DNA of 9,009 bases from CAYMJK01 sp043101635 (lineage in GTDB: Bacteria; Planctomycetota; Phycisphaerae; Phycisphaerales; UBA1924), in assembly GCA_043101635.1 (NCBI GenBank), contig JBICIE010000001.1:1-9009 (forward strand), in the 5' to 3' direction. Below are positions 1 through 5,419 of this stretch, piece by piece; the first letter of the stretch is position 1; every line of letters begins with the position of its first letter. Below the pieces are notes generated by a model. The model saw only the letters and a list, made by a program, of their open reading frames with translations, was not told the DNA's origin and made no database searches. The position numbers and the translations under genes were made by a program.

Positions 1-206
1 GCCAGACCTGGCTGATCTATTACGATTTCAGCTGCGGCGGCAACGGCGACTTCAACGGCGACAGCGCCATCGACGCCTACGACCTGTTCGACTTCGTGCA
101 GGCCTACGACGCCAAGGACCCCAGCGCCGACCTGGATGCCAGCGACACCATCACCCCCGTAGACACGGTGATCTTTATGGACGCCTGGTACCGGGGGATC
201 GAGTAG
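1..206 (+). CDS. C-terminal fragment of a dockerin-like-domain exported protein
   Basis: Open reading frame entering from the left edge (first full codon at 3) and ending at TAG 204-206; only the last 67 residues are present. Two calcium-loop-like segments are visible: GDFNGDSAIDAYDLFDFVQ, then about 20 residues on DLDASDTITPVDTVIFMD. Each has the D-x-[ND]-x-[DS] spacing followed by a hydrophobic helix, which is the duplicated F-hand architecture of dockerins. Domains of this sort commonly sit at the extreme C-terminus of secreted or surface proteins in Phycisphaerae. A Cys lies just before the first loop (SCGGNGD). The enzymatic or structural part and any signal peptide lie outside the window, so the function of the whole protein cannot be given. 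The gene converges on the minus-strand operon at 261-1292. Confidence 0.8.
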   Translation, partial: QTWLIYYDFSCGGNGDFNGDSAIDAYDLFDFVQAYDAKDPSADLDASDTITPVDTVIFMDAWYRGIE

Positions 207-221
207 CGGGCCCGCCGGCCT

Positions 222-241
222 CACGCGGCCGTCGGCGCGTG
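222..241. terminator. possible hairpin between convergent genes
   Basis: Stem CACGCG (222-227) pairs with CGCGTG (236-241) across an 8-nt loop. It lies in the 54-bp gap between the convergent stops at 206 and 261. There is no T-tract, so an intrinsic terminator is only a guess from position; many high-GC genomes lack clear U-tracts. Confidence 0.3.
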
Positions 242-260
242 CTCGGGGGCGATGGTCCGC

Positions 261-509
261 TCAGGCGTCGTCGCCGGCGTCGTCGGAGGGCTTGAGCTTC
301 TTGCCGGCGCTGAGCAGGCGGGCGCCATCCTCGGGGGTCATGGAGCCCTCGGCGACGTAGGCGGCGATCTCGCGCCGGGTGCGCTCGCGCTCGCGCACGC
401 TGACGGTCTTGCGCCGCTCCTCGAACAGCACCGCGAGGATGATGACGATGGCGCCGGCGACGGCGCCGACGACCCAGGGGTTGCTGATGGCTTCGGCAAA
501 GGCGTCCAT
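261..509 (-). CDS. small SHOCT-like membrane protein (paralogue D)
   Basis: 82 residues. One predicted membrane helix at about 12-29 (PWVVGAVAGAIVIILAVLF) is followed by a charged linker (EERRKTVSVRERERT) and the shared motif RREIAAYVAEGSMTPEDGAR at 45-64. It ends in an Asp-rich tail (SDDAGDDA). The motif has the look of a SHOCT-like short C-terminal helix pair: a helix, then a G-S-x-T/A-P-[ED] turn, then a helix. This is an assignment by eye. The ATG at 507-509 has a GGGGGA Shine-Dalgarno 5 nt upstream, inside the 11-nt gap after the preceding gene. It is the last gene of a four-gene paralogous operon. Function unknown. The layout (single helix plus short cytoplasmic helical domain) recalls PspB-type or regulatory adaptor proteins, but I see no phage-shock partner nearby. 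Confidence 0.75.
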   Translation of the reverse strand: MDAFAEAISNPWVVGAVAGAIVIILAVLFEERRKTVSVRERERTRREIAAYVAEGSMTPEDGARLLSAGKKLKPSDDAGDDA

Positions 510-520
510 GACGATCCCCC

Positions 521-793
521 CTATAGACCGTCGACGATGCGGTGGCGCAGGGAGCGGCCTGTCGCCAGCAGCTTGGCGGCATCATCGGGGGCGATGGAGC
601 CCTCGGCGACGTAGGCGGCGATCTCGCGCCGGGAGCTTTCGAATTCCTCGGTCTGGCGCACCTTGCGCCGGGTATCCCACCAGCATATGAGCAGGATCAT
701 CCCGATGAAGAAAGCCCCGAGCAGCAGCCCGCCGGCGACCGCGACCAGCTTTAACGTGTCATCGGGACTGAAAAGGTATGACGACTCGACCAC
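521..793 (-). CDS. small SHOCT-like membrane protein (paralogue C)
   Basis: 90 residues, the longest of the four paralogues. A strong membrane helix lies at about 14-38 (LKLVAVAGGLLLGAFFIGMI and on), then a basic stretch (WWDTRRKVRQ), then SRREIAAYVAEGSIAPDDAA at 54-73. The usual SMTPE of the motif is SIAPD here, so this is the most divergent motif copy at protein level, although its core DNA is identical to that of paralogue D. The tail is basic (SLRHRIVDGL). The start is GTG (791-793) with AAGGGGG (800-806, read on the minus strand) 6 nt upstream. It lies 21 nt after paralogue B and 11 nt before paralogue D. Function unknown. Confidence 0.75.
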   Translation of the reverse strand: MVESSYLFSPDDTLKLVAVAGGLLLGAFFIGMILLICWWDTRRKVRQTEEFESSRREIAAYVAEGSIAPDDAAKLLATGRSLRHRIVDGL

Positions 794-814
794 GGTGAAC
801 CCCCTTGGCTGCTG

Positions 815-1051
815 CTACAGGCAGCCGCGTCTGTTCTTGTCCTGCGTCCCGGCCTCCAGCAGGCGGGCGCCCTCTTCCGGCGTCATCGAGCCCTCGGCGA
901 TGTAGGCGGCGATCTCGCGGCGCGAGGCCTCCTGGGCCCGGCTGCGGGCGATGGATTTGGCCGCGCACATCGTGATCGCGACGATCGCGATGATGAAGCC
1001 GCCGGCCATGCCGGCGAGCGGGATGAGCATGCCATCGTTGAGTCCGGACAT
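815..1051 (-). CDS. small SHOCT-like membrane protein (paralogue B)
   Basis: 78 residues. A membrane helix at about 9-30 (LIPLAGMAGGFIIAIVAITM) is followed by a short basic linker (AAKSIARSRAQEA) and SRREIAAYIAEGSMTPEEGA at 43-62. The tail DKNRRGCL is basic. The ATG (1049-1051) has GAGGAG 5 nt upstream, and that Shine-Dalgarno overlaps the TGA of the preceding gene (1062-1064), so translation of the two genes is probably coupled. Second gene of the operon. Function unknown; the motif and topology match the other three paralogues. Confidence 0.75.
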   Translation of the reverse strand: MSGLNDGMLIPLAGMAGGFIIAIVAITMCAAKSIARSRAQEASRREIAAYIAEGSMTPEEGARLLEAGTQDKNRRGCL

Positions 1052-1061
1052 TGCGATCTCC

Positions 1062-1292
1062 TCAGGCGTTCTTGCGGCTCTCGCCGGCGGCCATGAGCCG
1101 CTCGCCCTGCTCGGGTGTCATGGAGCCCTCGGCGATGTAGGCGGCGATCTCGCGCCGGGAACGCTCCCGGGCCATGGCCTTGATCATGGAGGTGGCCATG
1201 CCGAAGACGATGGCGACGATGGCGATCAGGCCGCCGATGAGGAAGAAGAGCACATCGGCATCCAGCAGCTTGTTGACGATGTCCTGCGCCAT
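1062..1292 (-). CDS. small SHOCT-like membrane protein (paralogue A)
   Basis: 76 residues and first gene of the operon. A longer open frame runs upstream to 2177, but that extension is the antisense shadow of aat. The real start is ATG at 1290-1292, preceded by GGAGGA about 8 nt upstream. The membrane helix is at about 15-37 (LFFLIGGLIAIVAIVFGMAT), followed by IKAMARER and SRREIAAYIAEGSMTPEQGE at 45-64, and a short tail ending ESRKNA. Function unknown. The helix-linker-motif order is the same in all four paralogues, so they may form homo- or hetero-oligomers in the membrane; that is inference only. Confidence 0.75.
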   Translation of the reverse strand: MAQDIVNKLLDADVLFFLIGGLIAIVAIVFGMATSMIKAMARERSRREIAAYIAEGSMTPEQGERLMAAGESRKNA

Positions 1293-1400
1293 ACGTCCGT
1301 CCTCCGCCCCCGGCAGTCGCAAGGTTGCTGGGAATCGGCCGGCAGCGCTTTCATGATATCGCAGCGCTGAGCCCACTACGCTCCGTGGCCCCCTTGAGCC
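1293..1400. promoter_or_regulatory. divergent promoter region: SHOCT-like operon / aat
   Basis: This 108-bp gap separates the divergent starts and must hold the promoters of both units. The only AT-rich spot is 1350-1360. On the minus strand it gives TATCAT at 1353-1358, five of six matches to a -10 box, with about 60 nt to the operon start. No good -35 is visible. The 8-mer GCAGCGCT occurs twice as a direct repeat (1342-1349, 1361-1368), 19 bp apart, flanking this box; each contains the palindrome AGCGCT. No convincing promoter for aat could be picked out. Confidence 0.4.
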
Positions 1401-2087
1401 ATGCGACCCACCGACGCCGAGATCTCCCGCGCCCTGCTGGCGGCCTACCGCGAGGGGGCCTTCCCGATGGGCGAAGGGGACCGGGTGGGCCTGTACCGGC
1501 CGGATCCGCGGGCCATCCTGCCGCTGGACGGGCTGAGGCTGTCGCGGTCGCTGCGGGCGGCGATCCGGTCGGGGCGGTTCCGGATCCGGTCGGACACGGC
1601 GGTCGAGGCGGTGGTGCGGGCCTGCGCCGAGCCGGCGCCGGGCCGGGAAGAGACCTGGCTGAGCCCCCCGCTGCTGGAGGCGTACCTCGCCCTGGGACGC
1701 CAGGGGCACGTGCACACGGTGGAGGCGTGGCTGGCGGGCCCCGAGGAGCAGCGGCTGGTGGGCGGCCTGTACGGGGTGGCGATCGGGGGCCTGTTCGCCG
1801 GTGAGAGCATGTTCAGCCGGCCCGAGGAGGGGGGAACGGACGCCAGCAAGGTGTGCCTGGCGCATCTGCAGGGGCACCTGCTGCGGCGGGGCTTCGCGCT
1901 GCACGATGTGCAGTTCGTCACGCCGCACCTGGAGCGGCTGGGGGCGGTGGAGATCCCCGGGGCGCGGTACCTGGCGCTGCTGGGCGAGGCGGTCGAGTTG
2001 GCGGCGACCTGGGGGAGCTTCGACGCCGCGGCGGCGCTGGCGGCGCTCGACGCGGCCGGCGGCGGCGATTGCGCCGCCGGCGGCTGA
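1401..2087 (+). CDS. aat: leucyl/phenylalanyl-tRNA--protein transferase
   Basis: Aat transfers Leu or Phe from aminoacyl-tRNA to the N-terminal Arg or Lys of proteins, marking them for ClpS/ClpAP degradation under the bacterial N-end rule; it is cytosolic. The 228-residue protein carries the family landmarks in order: GAFPM at 19-23, YRPDPR at 32-37, TWLSP at 85-89, GHVHTVEAW at 102-110, GGLYGVAIGGLFAGESMFS at 121-139, DASK at 147-150, and QFVTPHLERLGAVEIP near 171-186. The length is normal for the family. ATG 1401 is the first possible start, because an in-frame TGA lies at 1395-1397; there is no strong Shine-Dalgarno. The C-terminus is Ala/Gly-rich and low in complexity. Divergent from the SHOCT-like operon; no functional link to its neighbours is evident. 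Confidence 0.95.
   Translation: MRPTDAEISRALLAAYREGAFPMGEGDRVGLYRPDPRAILPLDGLRLSRSLRAAIRSGRFRIRSDTAVEAVVRACAEPAPGREETWLSPPLLEAYLALGRQGHVHTVEAWLAGPEEQRLVGGLYGVAIGGLFAGESMFSRPEEGGTDASKVCLAHLQGHLLRRGFALHDVQFVTPHLERLGAVEIPGARYLALLGEAVELAATWGSFDAAAALAALDAAGGGDCAAGG
2055..2081 (+). terminator. perfect 10-bp GC hairpin at the aat 3' end
   Basis: GCCGGCGGCG (2055-2064) pairs fully with CGCCGCCGGC (2072-2081) across a 7-nt loop. It lies within the last codons of aat, just before the TGA at 2085-2087. There is no T-tract. It could slow or end transcription before the next unit, or simply reflect Ala/Gly codons in high-GC DNA. Confidence 0.35.
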
Positions 2088-2107
2088 GCCGGGGGCGCGG
2101 GACCTGT

Positions 2108-2113
2108 TACAAT
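2108..2113 (+). promoter_or_regulatory. -10-like box TACAAT, possible leaderless promoter
   Basis: TACAAT matches five of six bases of TATAAT and stands out in otherwise very GC-rich DNA. Only 7 nt (CGGCGGC) separate it from ATG 2121, so transcription would begin at or next to the A of the start codon, giving a leaderless mRNA. No clear -35 is present and no Shine-Dalgarno precedes the ATG. It would be the natural promoter for the run of genes from 2121 to 5327. Confidence 0.5.
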
Positions 2114-2120
2114 CGGCGGC

Positions 2121-2342
2121 ATGCTCTGGAATCGCAACAGACCGGGAGATCTGGGCGCCCACTACCGGCGGGCGCACGAGCTATGGCTGGAGCAGGCCCT
2201 GCGGACGGGGCGGCCGGATGTGCGGATTCCGACGCGCCGGGTGCGGGATGGGGGCTTTGCGGGCCTGATGTCGCGCCCGAGTGGGCGCCACTGGGCGAGA
2301 ATGTGGTGGACGGTTGCCCTCAAGCGCGTCGATAGTCGATAG
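2121..2342 (+). CDS. small hypothetical protein
   Basis: 73 residues, Arg- and Trp-rich, with no predicted membrane helix, signal peptide or Cys pair. I do not recognise it. A segment reading HYRRAHELWLEQALRTGR (14-31) should be helical and amphipathic. Codon use matches its neighbours (third positions mostly G or C), which favours a real gene. Support for the start is the -10-like TACAAT 7 nt upstream, implying a leaderless message. The stop sits in a tandem duplication of TCGATAG (2329-2342), the TAG being part of the second copy. It probably leads the operon that continues with the membrane protein at 2387, 44 bp downstream. Confidence 0.6.
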   Translation: MLWNRNRPGDLGAHYRRAHELWLEQALRTGRPDVRIPTRRVRDGGFAGLMSRPSGRHWARMWWTVALKRVDSR

Positions 2343-2376
2343 ATGAGGAGTCGGCGGCGCCGGATCGCGGCGGCGC

Positions 2377-2381
2377 GGGAG
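2377..2381 (+). promoter_or_regulatory. Shine-Dalgarno GGGAG selecting ATG 2387
   Basis: GGGAG ends 5 nt before ATG 2387. The alternative GTG at 2381 overlaps this site, so ATG 2387 is preferred. Confidence 0.55.
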
Positions 2382-2386
2382 TGGGT

Positions 2387-3259
2387 ATGGCCGAGGATCC
2401 CCTGAGCCAGACCAGGACGCGGCTGCATCGCCGCTGGCTGCTGAAGATGACCCTGGGCACGATTGCGCTGATCGCGATCGGGCTGTGGGGCCTGTACGAC
2501 GCGACGATCAAGTACCCGCAGCGGGGCGAGCGGCACGCCGAGTACATGGAGTGGCAGTATCTGCAGGCGGAGAAGGACCGCGCGGGGCTGAGCCTGGCGG
2601 GGGCGGCGGATCCGGAGGCGGAACTGCGAGACCTGTCAGCGATGTCGGGTGAGTCGCTGGGGCAGAATCCGGAACTCGACGCCAAGCTGGGCTGGCTGCA
2701 GTCGCTGCGGACGATCGGGAGGCTGGATGCGAAGCACACGACCTACGGCCGGGAGGGGCGACCCAGCGCGGCCGACCGGCTGCGGGCCCTGACGGAGAAG
2801 TGGAACACCAGCAGCGCTCCCAAGGCGCTGGCGGCGTACGACCTGCCGCTGCAGTGGGCCATCTGCGTGGGCGGCTTCGCGCTGGCGGGGTGGCTGATCG
2901 CGCTGTTCGTGAAGGTGGGGTCGAAGACCTACCGGTGGGATCCGGAGACCCGGGCGCTGACGCTGCCCGGGGGAGCGACGCTCAAGCCGGAGGATCTGGA
3001 GGACCTCGACAAGCGCAAGTGGCACAAGTTCCTGGTGACGCTGAAGGTGCGCCAGGAGCACGCGCAGCTCGGTGGGCGGCAGGTCCGGCTGGATCTGTAC
3101 CGCTACACCCCGCTGGAGGAATGGGTGCTGGAGATGGAGCGGATCCGGTTTCCGGAGCGGGCGGAGGACGCCGCGCCGGCTAAATCGGGCGAACCTGCGG
3201 GCGGCGAATCCGAACAAACGGAAGGGTCGACCCCGGAGCGCACAGGCGCGGACGCCTGA
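2387..3259 (+). CDS. hypothetical two-helix membrane protein
   Basis: 290 residues from ATG 2387. The N-terminus is basic (RTRLHRRWLLK) and runs into a membrane helix at about 20-39 (LKMTLGTIALIAIGLWGLYD). A long soluble stretch with charged helices follows (about 45-150), then a second helix at about 155-176 (LQWAICVGGFALAGWLIALF). A C-terminal domain at about 178-255 starts YRWDPETRALTLPGGATLKP and includes DLDKRKW and a VRLDLYRYTPLEEW segment; this could be a small PH-like beta domain, but that is a guess. The last 35 residues are acidic, low-complexity and rich in Glu, Gly and Ala. With both helices crossing, the 45-150 stretch would face outside the inner membrane and both ends the cytoplasm. 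I do not recognise the family. The next gene lies downstream in the same frame after TGA 3257-3259. Confidence 0.75.
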   Translation: MAEDPLSQTRTRLHRRWLLKMTLGTIALIAIGLWGLYDATIKYPQRGERHAEYMEWQYLQAEKDRAGLSLAGAADPEAELRDLSAMSGESLGQNPELDAKLGWLQSLRTIGRLDAKHTTYGREGRPSAADRLRALTEKWNTSSAPKALAAYDLPLQWAICVGGFALAGWLIALFVKVGSKTYRWDPETRALTLPGGATLKPEDLEDLDKRKWHKFLVTLKVRQEHAQLGGRQVRLDLYRYTPLEEWVLEMERIRFPERAEDAAPAKSGEPAGGESEQTEGSTPERTGADA

Positions 3260-3270
3260 AGCCCGGGCCA

Positions 3271-3276
3271 GGAGGG
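3271..3276 (+). promoter_or_regulatory. Shine-Dalgarno GGAGGG with no standard start behind it
   Basis: GGAGGG follows the stop at 3257-3259 by 11 nt. At the usual distance, 7 nt on, the reading frame of the DUF456 gene shows ATC (3284-3286). The first ATG/GTG/TTG in that frame is GTG 3326, about 50 nt away. The site therefore argues for initiation near 3284. Confidence 0.5.
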
Positions 3277-3283
3277 CCCGTCG

Positions 3284-3823
3284 ATCGCGATCGTTGCCGC
3301 AAGCCTGGTCACGCTGATCTGCCTGGTGGCGCCGCTGCTCATCTTTCTGGGCCTGCCGGCGAGCTGGCTGATGGTGGCGGGCGCGGTGGGCGTGAACCTG
3401 CTGGGCAGGTGGCTGGGCTGGTGGCCGGCGGGGGAGTGGATGTTCTCGTGGGTCACCATCGGCGTGATCGCCGGGCTGGCGCTGCTGGCGGATATCACCG
3501 ACACGGTGGCCGGCGCGCTGGGCGCCAAGCGGGCCGGCGGGACGCGCCGGTCGTACATCGGGGCGATCGCCGGGGGACTGCCGGGGGCCATCATCGGGAC
3601 GTTCATGCTGCCGGTTCCGCTGGTGGGCACGCTGGCAGGCGGGGCGATCGGCGCCGGGCTGGGCGCGACGCTGTTTCAACTGACTCGAGAAGACCACACC
3701 ATCGCGACAGCGTCGCGCGTCGGGGCGGGCGCTGCCGCGGGGTGGCTCGTTGCCGTTGTCATCAAGCTGTCGATTGCCGCGACGATCGCGACGATTGTGA
3801 TCACAGCGGCGTGGATCCGGTAA
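3284..3823 (+). CDS. DUF456 family membrane protein
   Basis: Small, very hydrophobic, Gly-rich integral membrane protein. The helix / LPASW / helix opening, the central DITDTVAGALGAKRAGGTRR followed by IGAIAGGLPGAIIG, and the late Gly/Ala helices match the DUF456 family, whose function is unknown. About five membrane segments are likely. The start is uncertain. GTG 3326 (165 residues) is the first standard codon but has no Shine-Dalgarno and cuts the first hydrophobic helix short. Starting at ATC 3284 (179 residues) places GGAGGG at good spacing and gives a full helix, AIVAASLVTLICLVAPLLIF, so I drew it there. CTG at 3305 or 3314 is another possibility. It lies in the same frame as the gene upstream, separated by TGA 3257-3259. 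It ends 22 nt before the phoH start, in an apparent operon. Confidence 0.8.
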   Translation: MAIVAASLVTLICLVAPLLIFLGLPASWLMVAGAVGVNLLGRWLGWWPAGEWMFSWVTIGVIAGLALLADITDTVAGALGAKRAGGTRRSYIGAIAGGLPGAIIGTFMLPVPLVGTLAGGAIGAGLGATLFQLTREDHTIATASRVGAGAAAGWLVAVVIKLSIAATIATIVITAAWIR

Positions 3824-3836
3824 CCCCATGCACGGT

Positions 3837-3842
3837 GGAGAG
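3837..3842 (+). promoter_or_regulatory. Shine-Dalgarno GGAGAG selecting ATG 3846
   Basis: GGAG (3837-3840) lies 5 nt before ATG 3846. The upstream in-frame ATG 3828 has no such site and follows the DUF456 stop by only 4 nt, so 3846 is the better start. Confidence 0.6.
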
Positions 3843-3845
3843 AAC

Positions 3846-5327
3846 ATGCAGAGAACGCTCGACGCCCCGGCGGCGGCTCCTGATCAGGCGCGCGACCACG
3901 AGACCGCCGAGGAAGTGAAGCACTTCGTGCTGGACACGAACGTGCTGCTGCACAACCCCGGGGCTCTGTTCGTCTTCAAGGAGAACCACGTCGTCATTCC
4001 GTTCGCGGTGGTCGAGGAACTCGACAAGCTCAAGCGCAAGGAGGATGACATCGGGCGCAACGCCCGCGAGACGATCCGGTATCTGGATGCCCTGCGGACG
4101 CGCGGCAAGCTGACCGAGGGCGTCTCGTGGGGCAGCGCCCCGGCGGCGCTGCGGGCGGGGGCGTCGGTCGGGCCCAACGGGGCGACCGGCACGATCCGGA
4201 TCGCCGTGCCCGAGGGCGAGCGTCCGGCGGCGCTGAGCGACGACAGCAGCGACAACAGCATCATCGCGACGGCGTGGCGGCTGCACAAGGCGGGCATGCG
4301 GGCGGTATTCGTCTCCAAGGACCTCAACGCGCGGATCAAGAGCGACGCCCTGGGCATCCGCACCGAGGACTTCGAGAACCAGAAGGTGGATGCCGACCGG
4401 CTGTACACCGGCTACCTGTCGCTGCAGACGCCGGGCGGCCTGATCGACGAGATGTACGACGAGCGCATGCTGCCGCTGGAGCGGCTGGCCGAGGCCCTGA
4501 CCGCGACGGCGCCCGATGGCGAGCAGTACCGGCGCCAGCTCGAGCCGAACCAGTTCGTGCTGCTGCAGGACATGGAAGATGAGAACCACACCGGCCTCGG
4601 CCGGCGGCTGGCGGACACGCAGCACATCATCCCGGTGTCGGCGCCGCGCAAGCCGGTGTTCGGCATCATGGCCCGCAACGTGCAGCAGACGATGGCGCTG
4701 GACCTGCTGCTGGATGATGAGATCCAGATGATCACGCTGCTGGGCTCCGCCGGCACGGGCAAGACGCTGCTGGCGCTGGCCGCGGGCATGAACAAGGTGT
4801 TCCAGGAGGAGCGCTACGAGAAGCTGCTGGTGGCCCGGCCGATCATGCCCATGGGGCGCGACATCGGCTACCTGCCCGGCGACAAGGATGAGAAGCTCAC
4901 CGCGTGGATGCAGCCGATCTTCGACAACCTGGAGTACCTGCTGAGCACCCGCGGCGGGCACATGCAGAGCGCCGACAGCCACACGCACATGCAGCGCATC
5001 GACAAGATGATCATGGATGGCAAGCTCGTCCTCGAGCCGCTCACCTACATCCGCGGGCGCAGCATCCCGCACCAGTTCATGATCGTCGATGAGGCCCAGA
5101 ACCTGACGCCGCACGAGGTCAAGACCATCGCCAGCCGCGTCGGCGAGGGCACGAAACTTGTCCTCACCGGCGACATCGGGCAGATCGACAACCCGTACCT
5201 GGACCAGTCATCCAACGGCCTGAGCTACGCGGTCGAGAAGATGAAGGGGCTGGGGCTGGTCGGGCACGTGACGCTGGCGCGCAGCGAGCGGAGTGAACTG
5301 GCGAGTCTCGCGGCGGCGAGGCTATAG
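3846..5327 (+). CDS. PIN domain-PhoH ATPase (PhoH2/YlaK type)
   Basis: 493 residues: a PIN ribonuclease domain fused to a PhoH P-loop ATPase. PhoH2 proteins of this layout are reported to be ATP-dependent RNases/helicases in the cytosol. PIN domain (about 25-180): LDTNVLL with D30, VVEELDKLK with E57, DDSSDNS with D132, D133 and D136, and SKDLNAR with D159 supply the acidic metal site, so it should be active. PhoH domain (about 275-485): Walker A GSAGTGKT at 300-307, Walker B FMIVDEAQN at 411-419, and LTGDIGQID at 440-448. The length is usual for the fusion. ATG 3846 is chosen for its Shine-Dalgarno; ATG 3828 would add six residues. Last gene of a run with two membrane proteins, which hints at but does not show a link with the envelope. 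Confidence 0.92.
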   Translation: MQRTLDAPAAAPDQARDHETAEEVKHFVLDTNVLLHNPGALFVFKENHVVIPFAVVEELDKLKRKEDDIGRNARETIRYLDALRTRGKLTEGVSWGSAPAALRAGASVGPNGATGTIRIAVPEGERPAALSDDSSDNSIIATAWRLHKAGMRAVFVSKDLNARIKSDALGIRTEDFENQKVDADRLYTGYLSLQTPGGLIDEMYDERMLPLERLAEALTATAPDGEQYRRQLEPNQFVLLQDMEDENHTGLGRRLADTQHIIPVSAPRKPVFGIMARNVQQTMALDLLLDDEIQMITLLGSAGTGKTLLALAAGMNKVFQEERYEKLLVARPIMPMGRDIGYLPGDKDEKLTAWMQPIFDNLEYLLSTRGGHMQSADSHTHMQRIDKMIMDGKLVLEPLTYIRGRSIPHQFMIVDEAQNLTPHEVKTIASRVGEGTKLVLTGDIGQIDNPYLDQSSNGLSYAVEKMKGLGLVGHVTLARSERSELASLAAARL

Positions 5328-5367
5328 GCGAGGCGCCGGGCCCTGGGCGCTGGGCGCCGGGCCTCGC
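5328..5367 (+). repeat. GC-rich heptad repeat flanked by 7-bp inverted arms
   Basis: Starting in the last bases after the phoH stop codon, GCGAGGC (5328-5334) is complementary to GCCTCGC (5361-5367). Between them run units of about 7 bp: GGGCCCT, GGGCGCT, GGGCGCC, GGGCCT. An 11-bp direct repeat, GGCGCCGGGCC, occurs at 5332-5342 and 5353-5363. The position suits a transcription end for the phoH operon; there is no T-tract. Confidence 0.5.
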
Positions 5368-5407
5368 GTGGAGGCTCTTCGGCGACCGTGACATCCGGTC
5401 CGGTGTG

Positions 5408-5413
5408 TAGGAT
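5408..5413 (+). promoter_or_regulatory. -10-like box TAGGAT, possible leaderless promoter
   Basis: TAGGAT (four of six matches to TATAAT) lies 6 nt before ATG 5420. GTGACA, five of six matches to TTGACA, lies upstream at 5388-5393, but the 14-bp spacer is short. There is no Shine-Dalgarno before the ATG. The arrangement repeats that of the gene at 2121. Confidence 0.4.
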
Positions 5414-5419
5414 GAGCGC

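Larger units (their letters stand above)
341..1159 (-). repeat. four copies of a 39-bp coding core in the SHOCT-like genes
   Basis: The DNA encoding the shared motif recurs at 341-379, 595-633, 886-924 and 1121-1159. The first two copies are identical over 39 bp, the fourth differs from them at one base and the third at four. The flanking parts of the four genes, including the membrane helices, are much more divergent. The copies are 235-291 bp apart and each is in the same reading frame. This is a coding repeat from gene duplication, not a separate element. Confidence 0.85.

Noticed and set aside
241..1292. The regularly spaced repeats read as a CRISPR or non-coding repeat array
   Set aside because: The repeats are in frame within four separate genes with starts and Shine-Dalgarno sites; spacers are 196-252 bp and coding.
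1293..2177. Long minus-strand extension upstream of the first SHOCT-like protein (371 residues in all)
   Set aside because: It is antisense to aat, reads Arg/Pro/Gln-rich, and the real start at 1292 has its own Shine-Dalgarno.
3828..3845. ATG 3828 as the phoH start
   Set aside because: No Shine-Dalgarno precedes it, whereas GGAGAG stands just before ATG 3846.
3801..5114. 437-residue minus-strand open frame opposite phoH
   Set aside because: It lies antisense to a clear PIN-PhoH gene and translates to low-complexity Arg/Gln/Val/His-rich sequence with no motif; common in GC-rich DNA.
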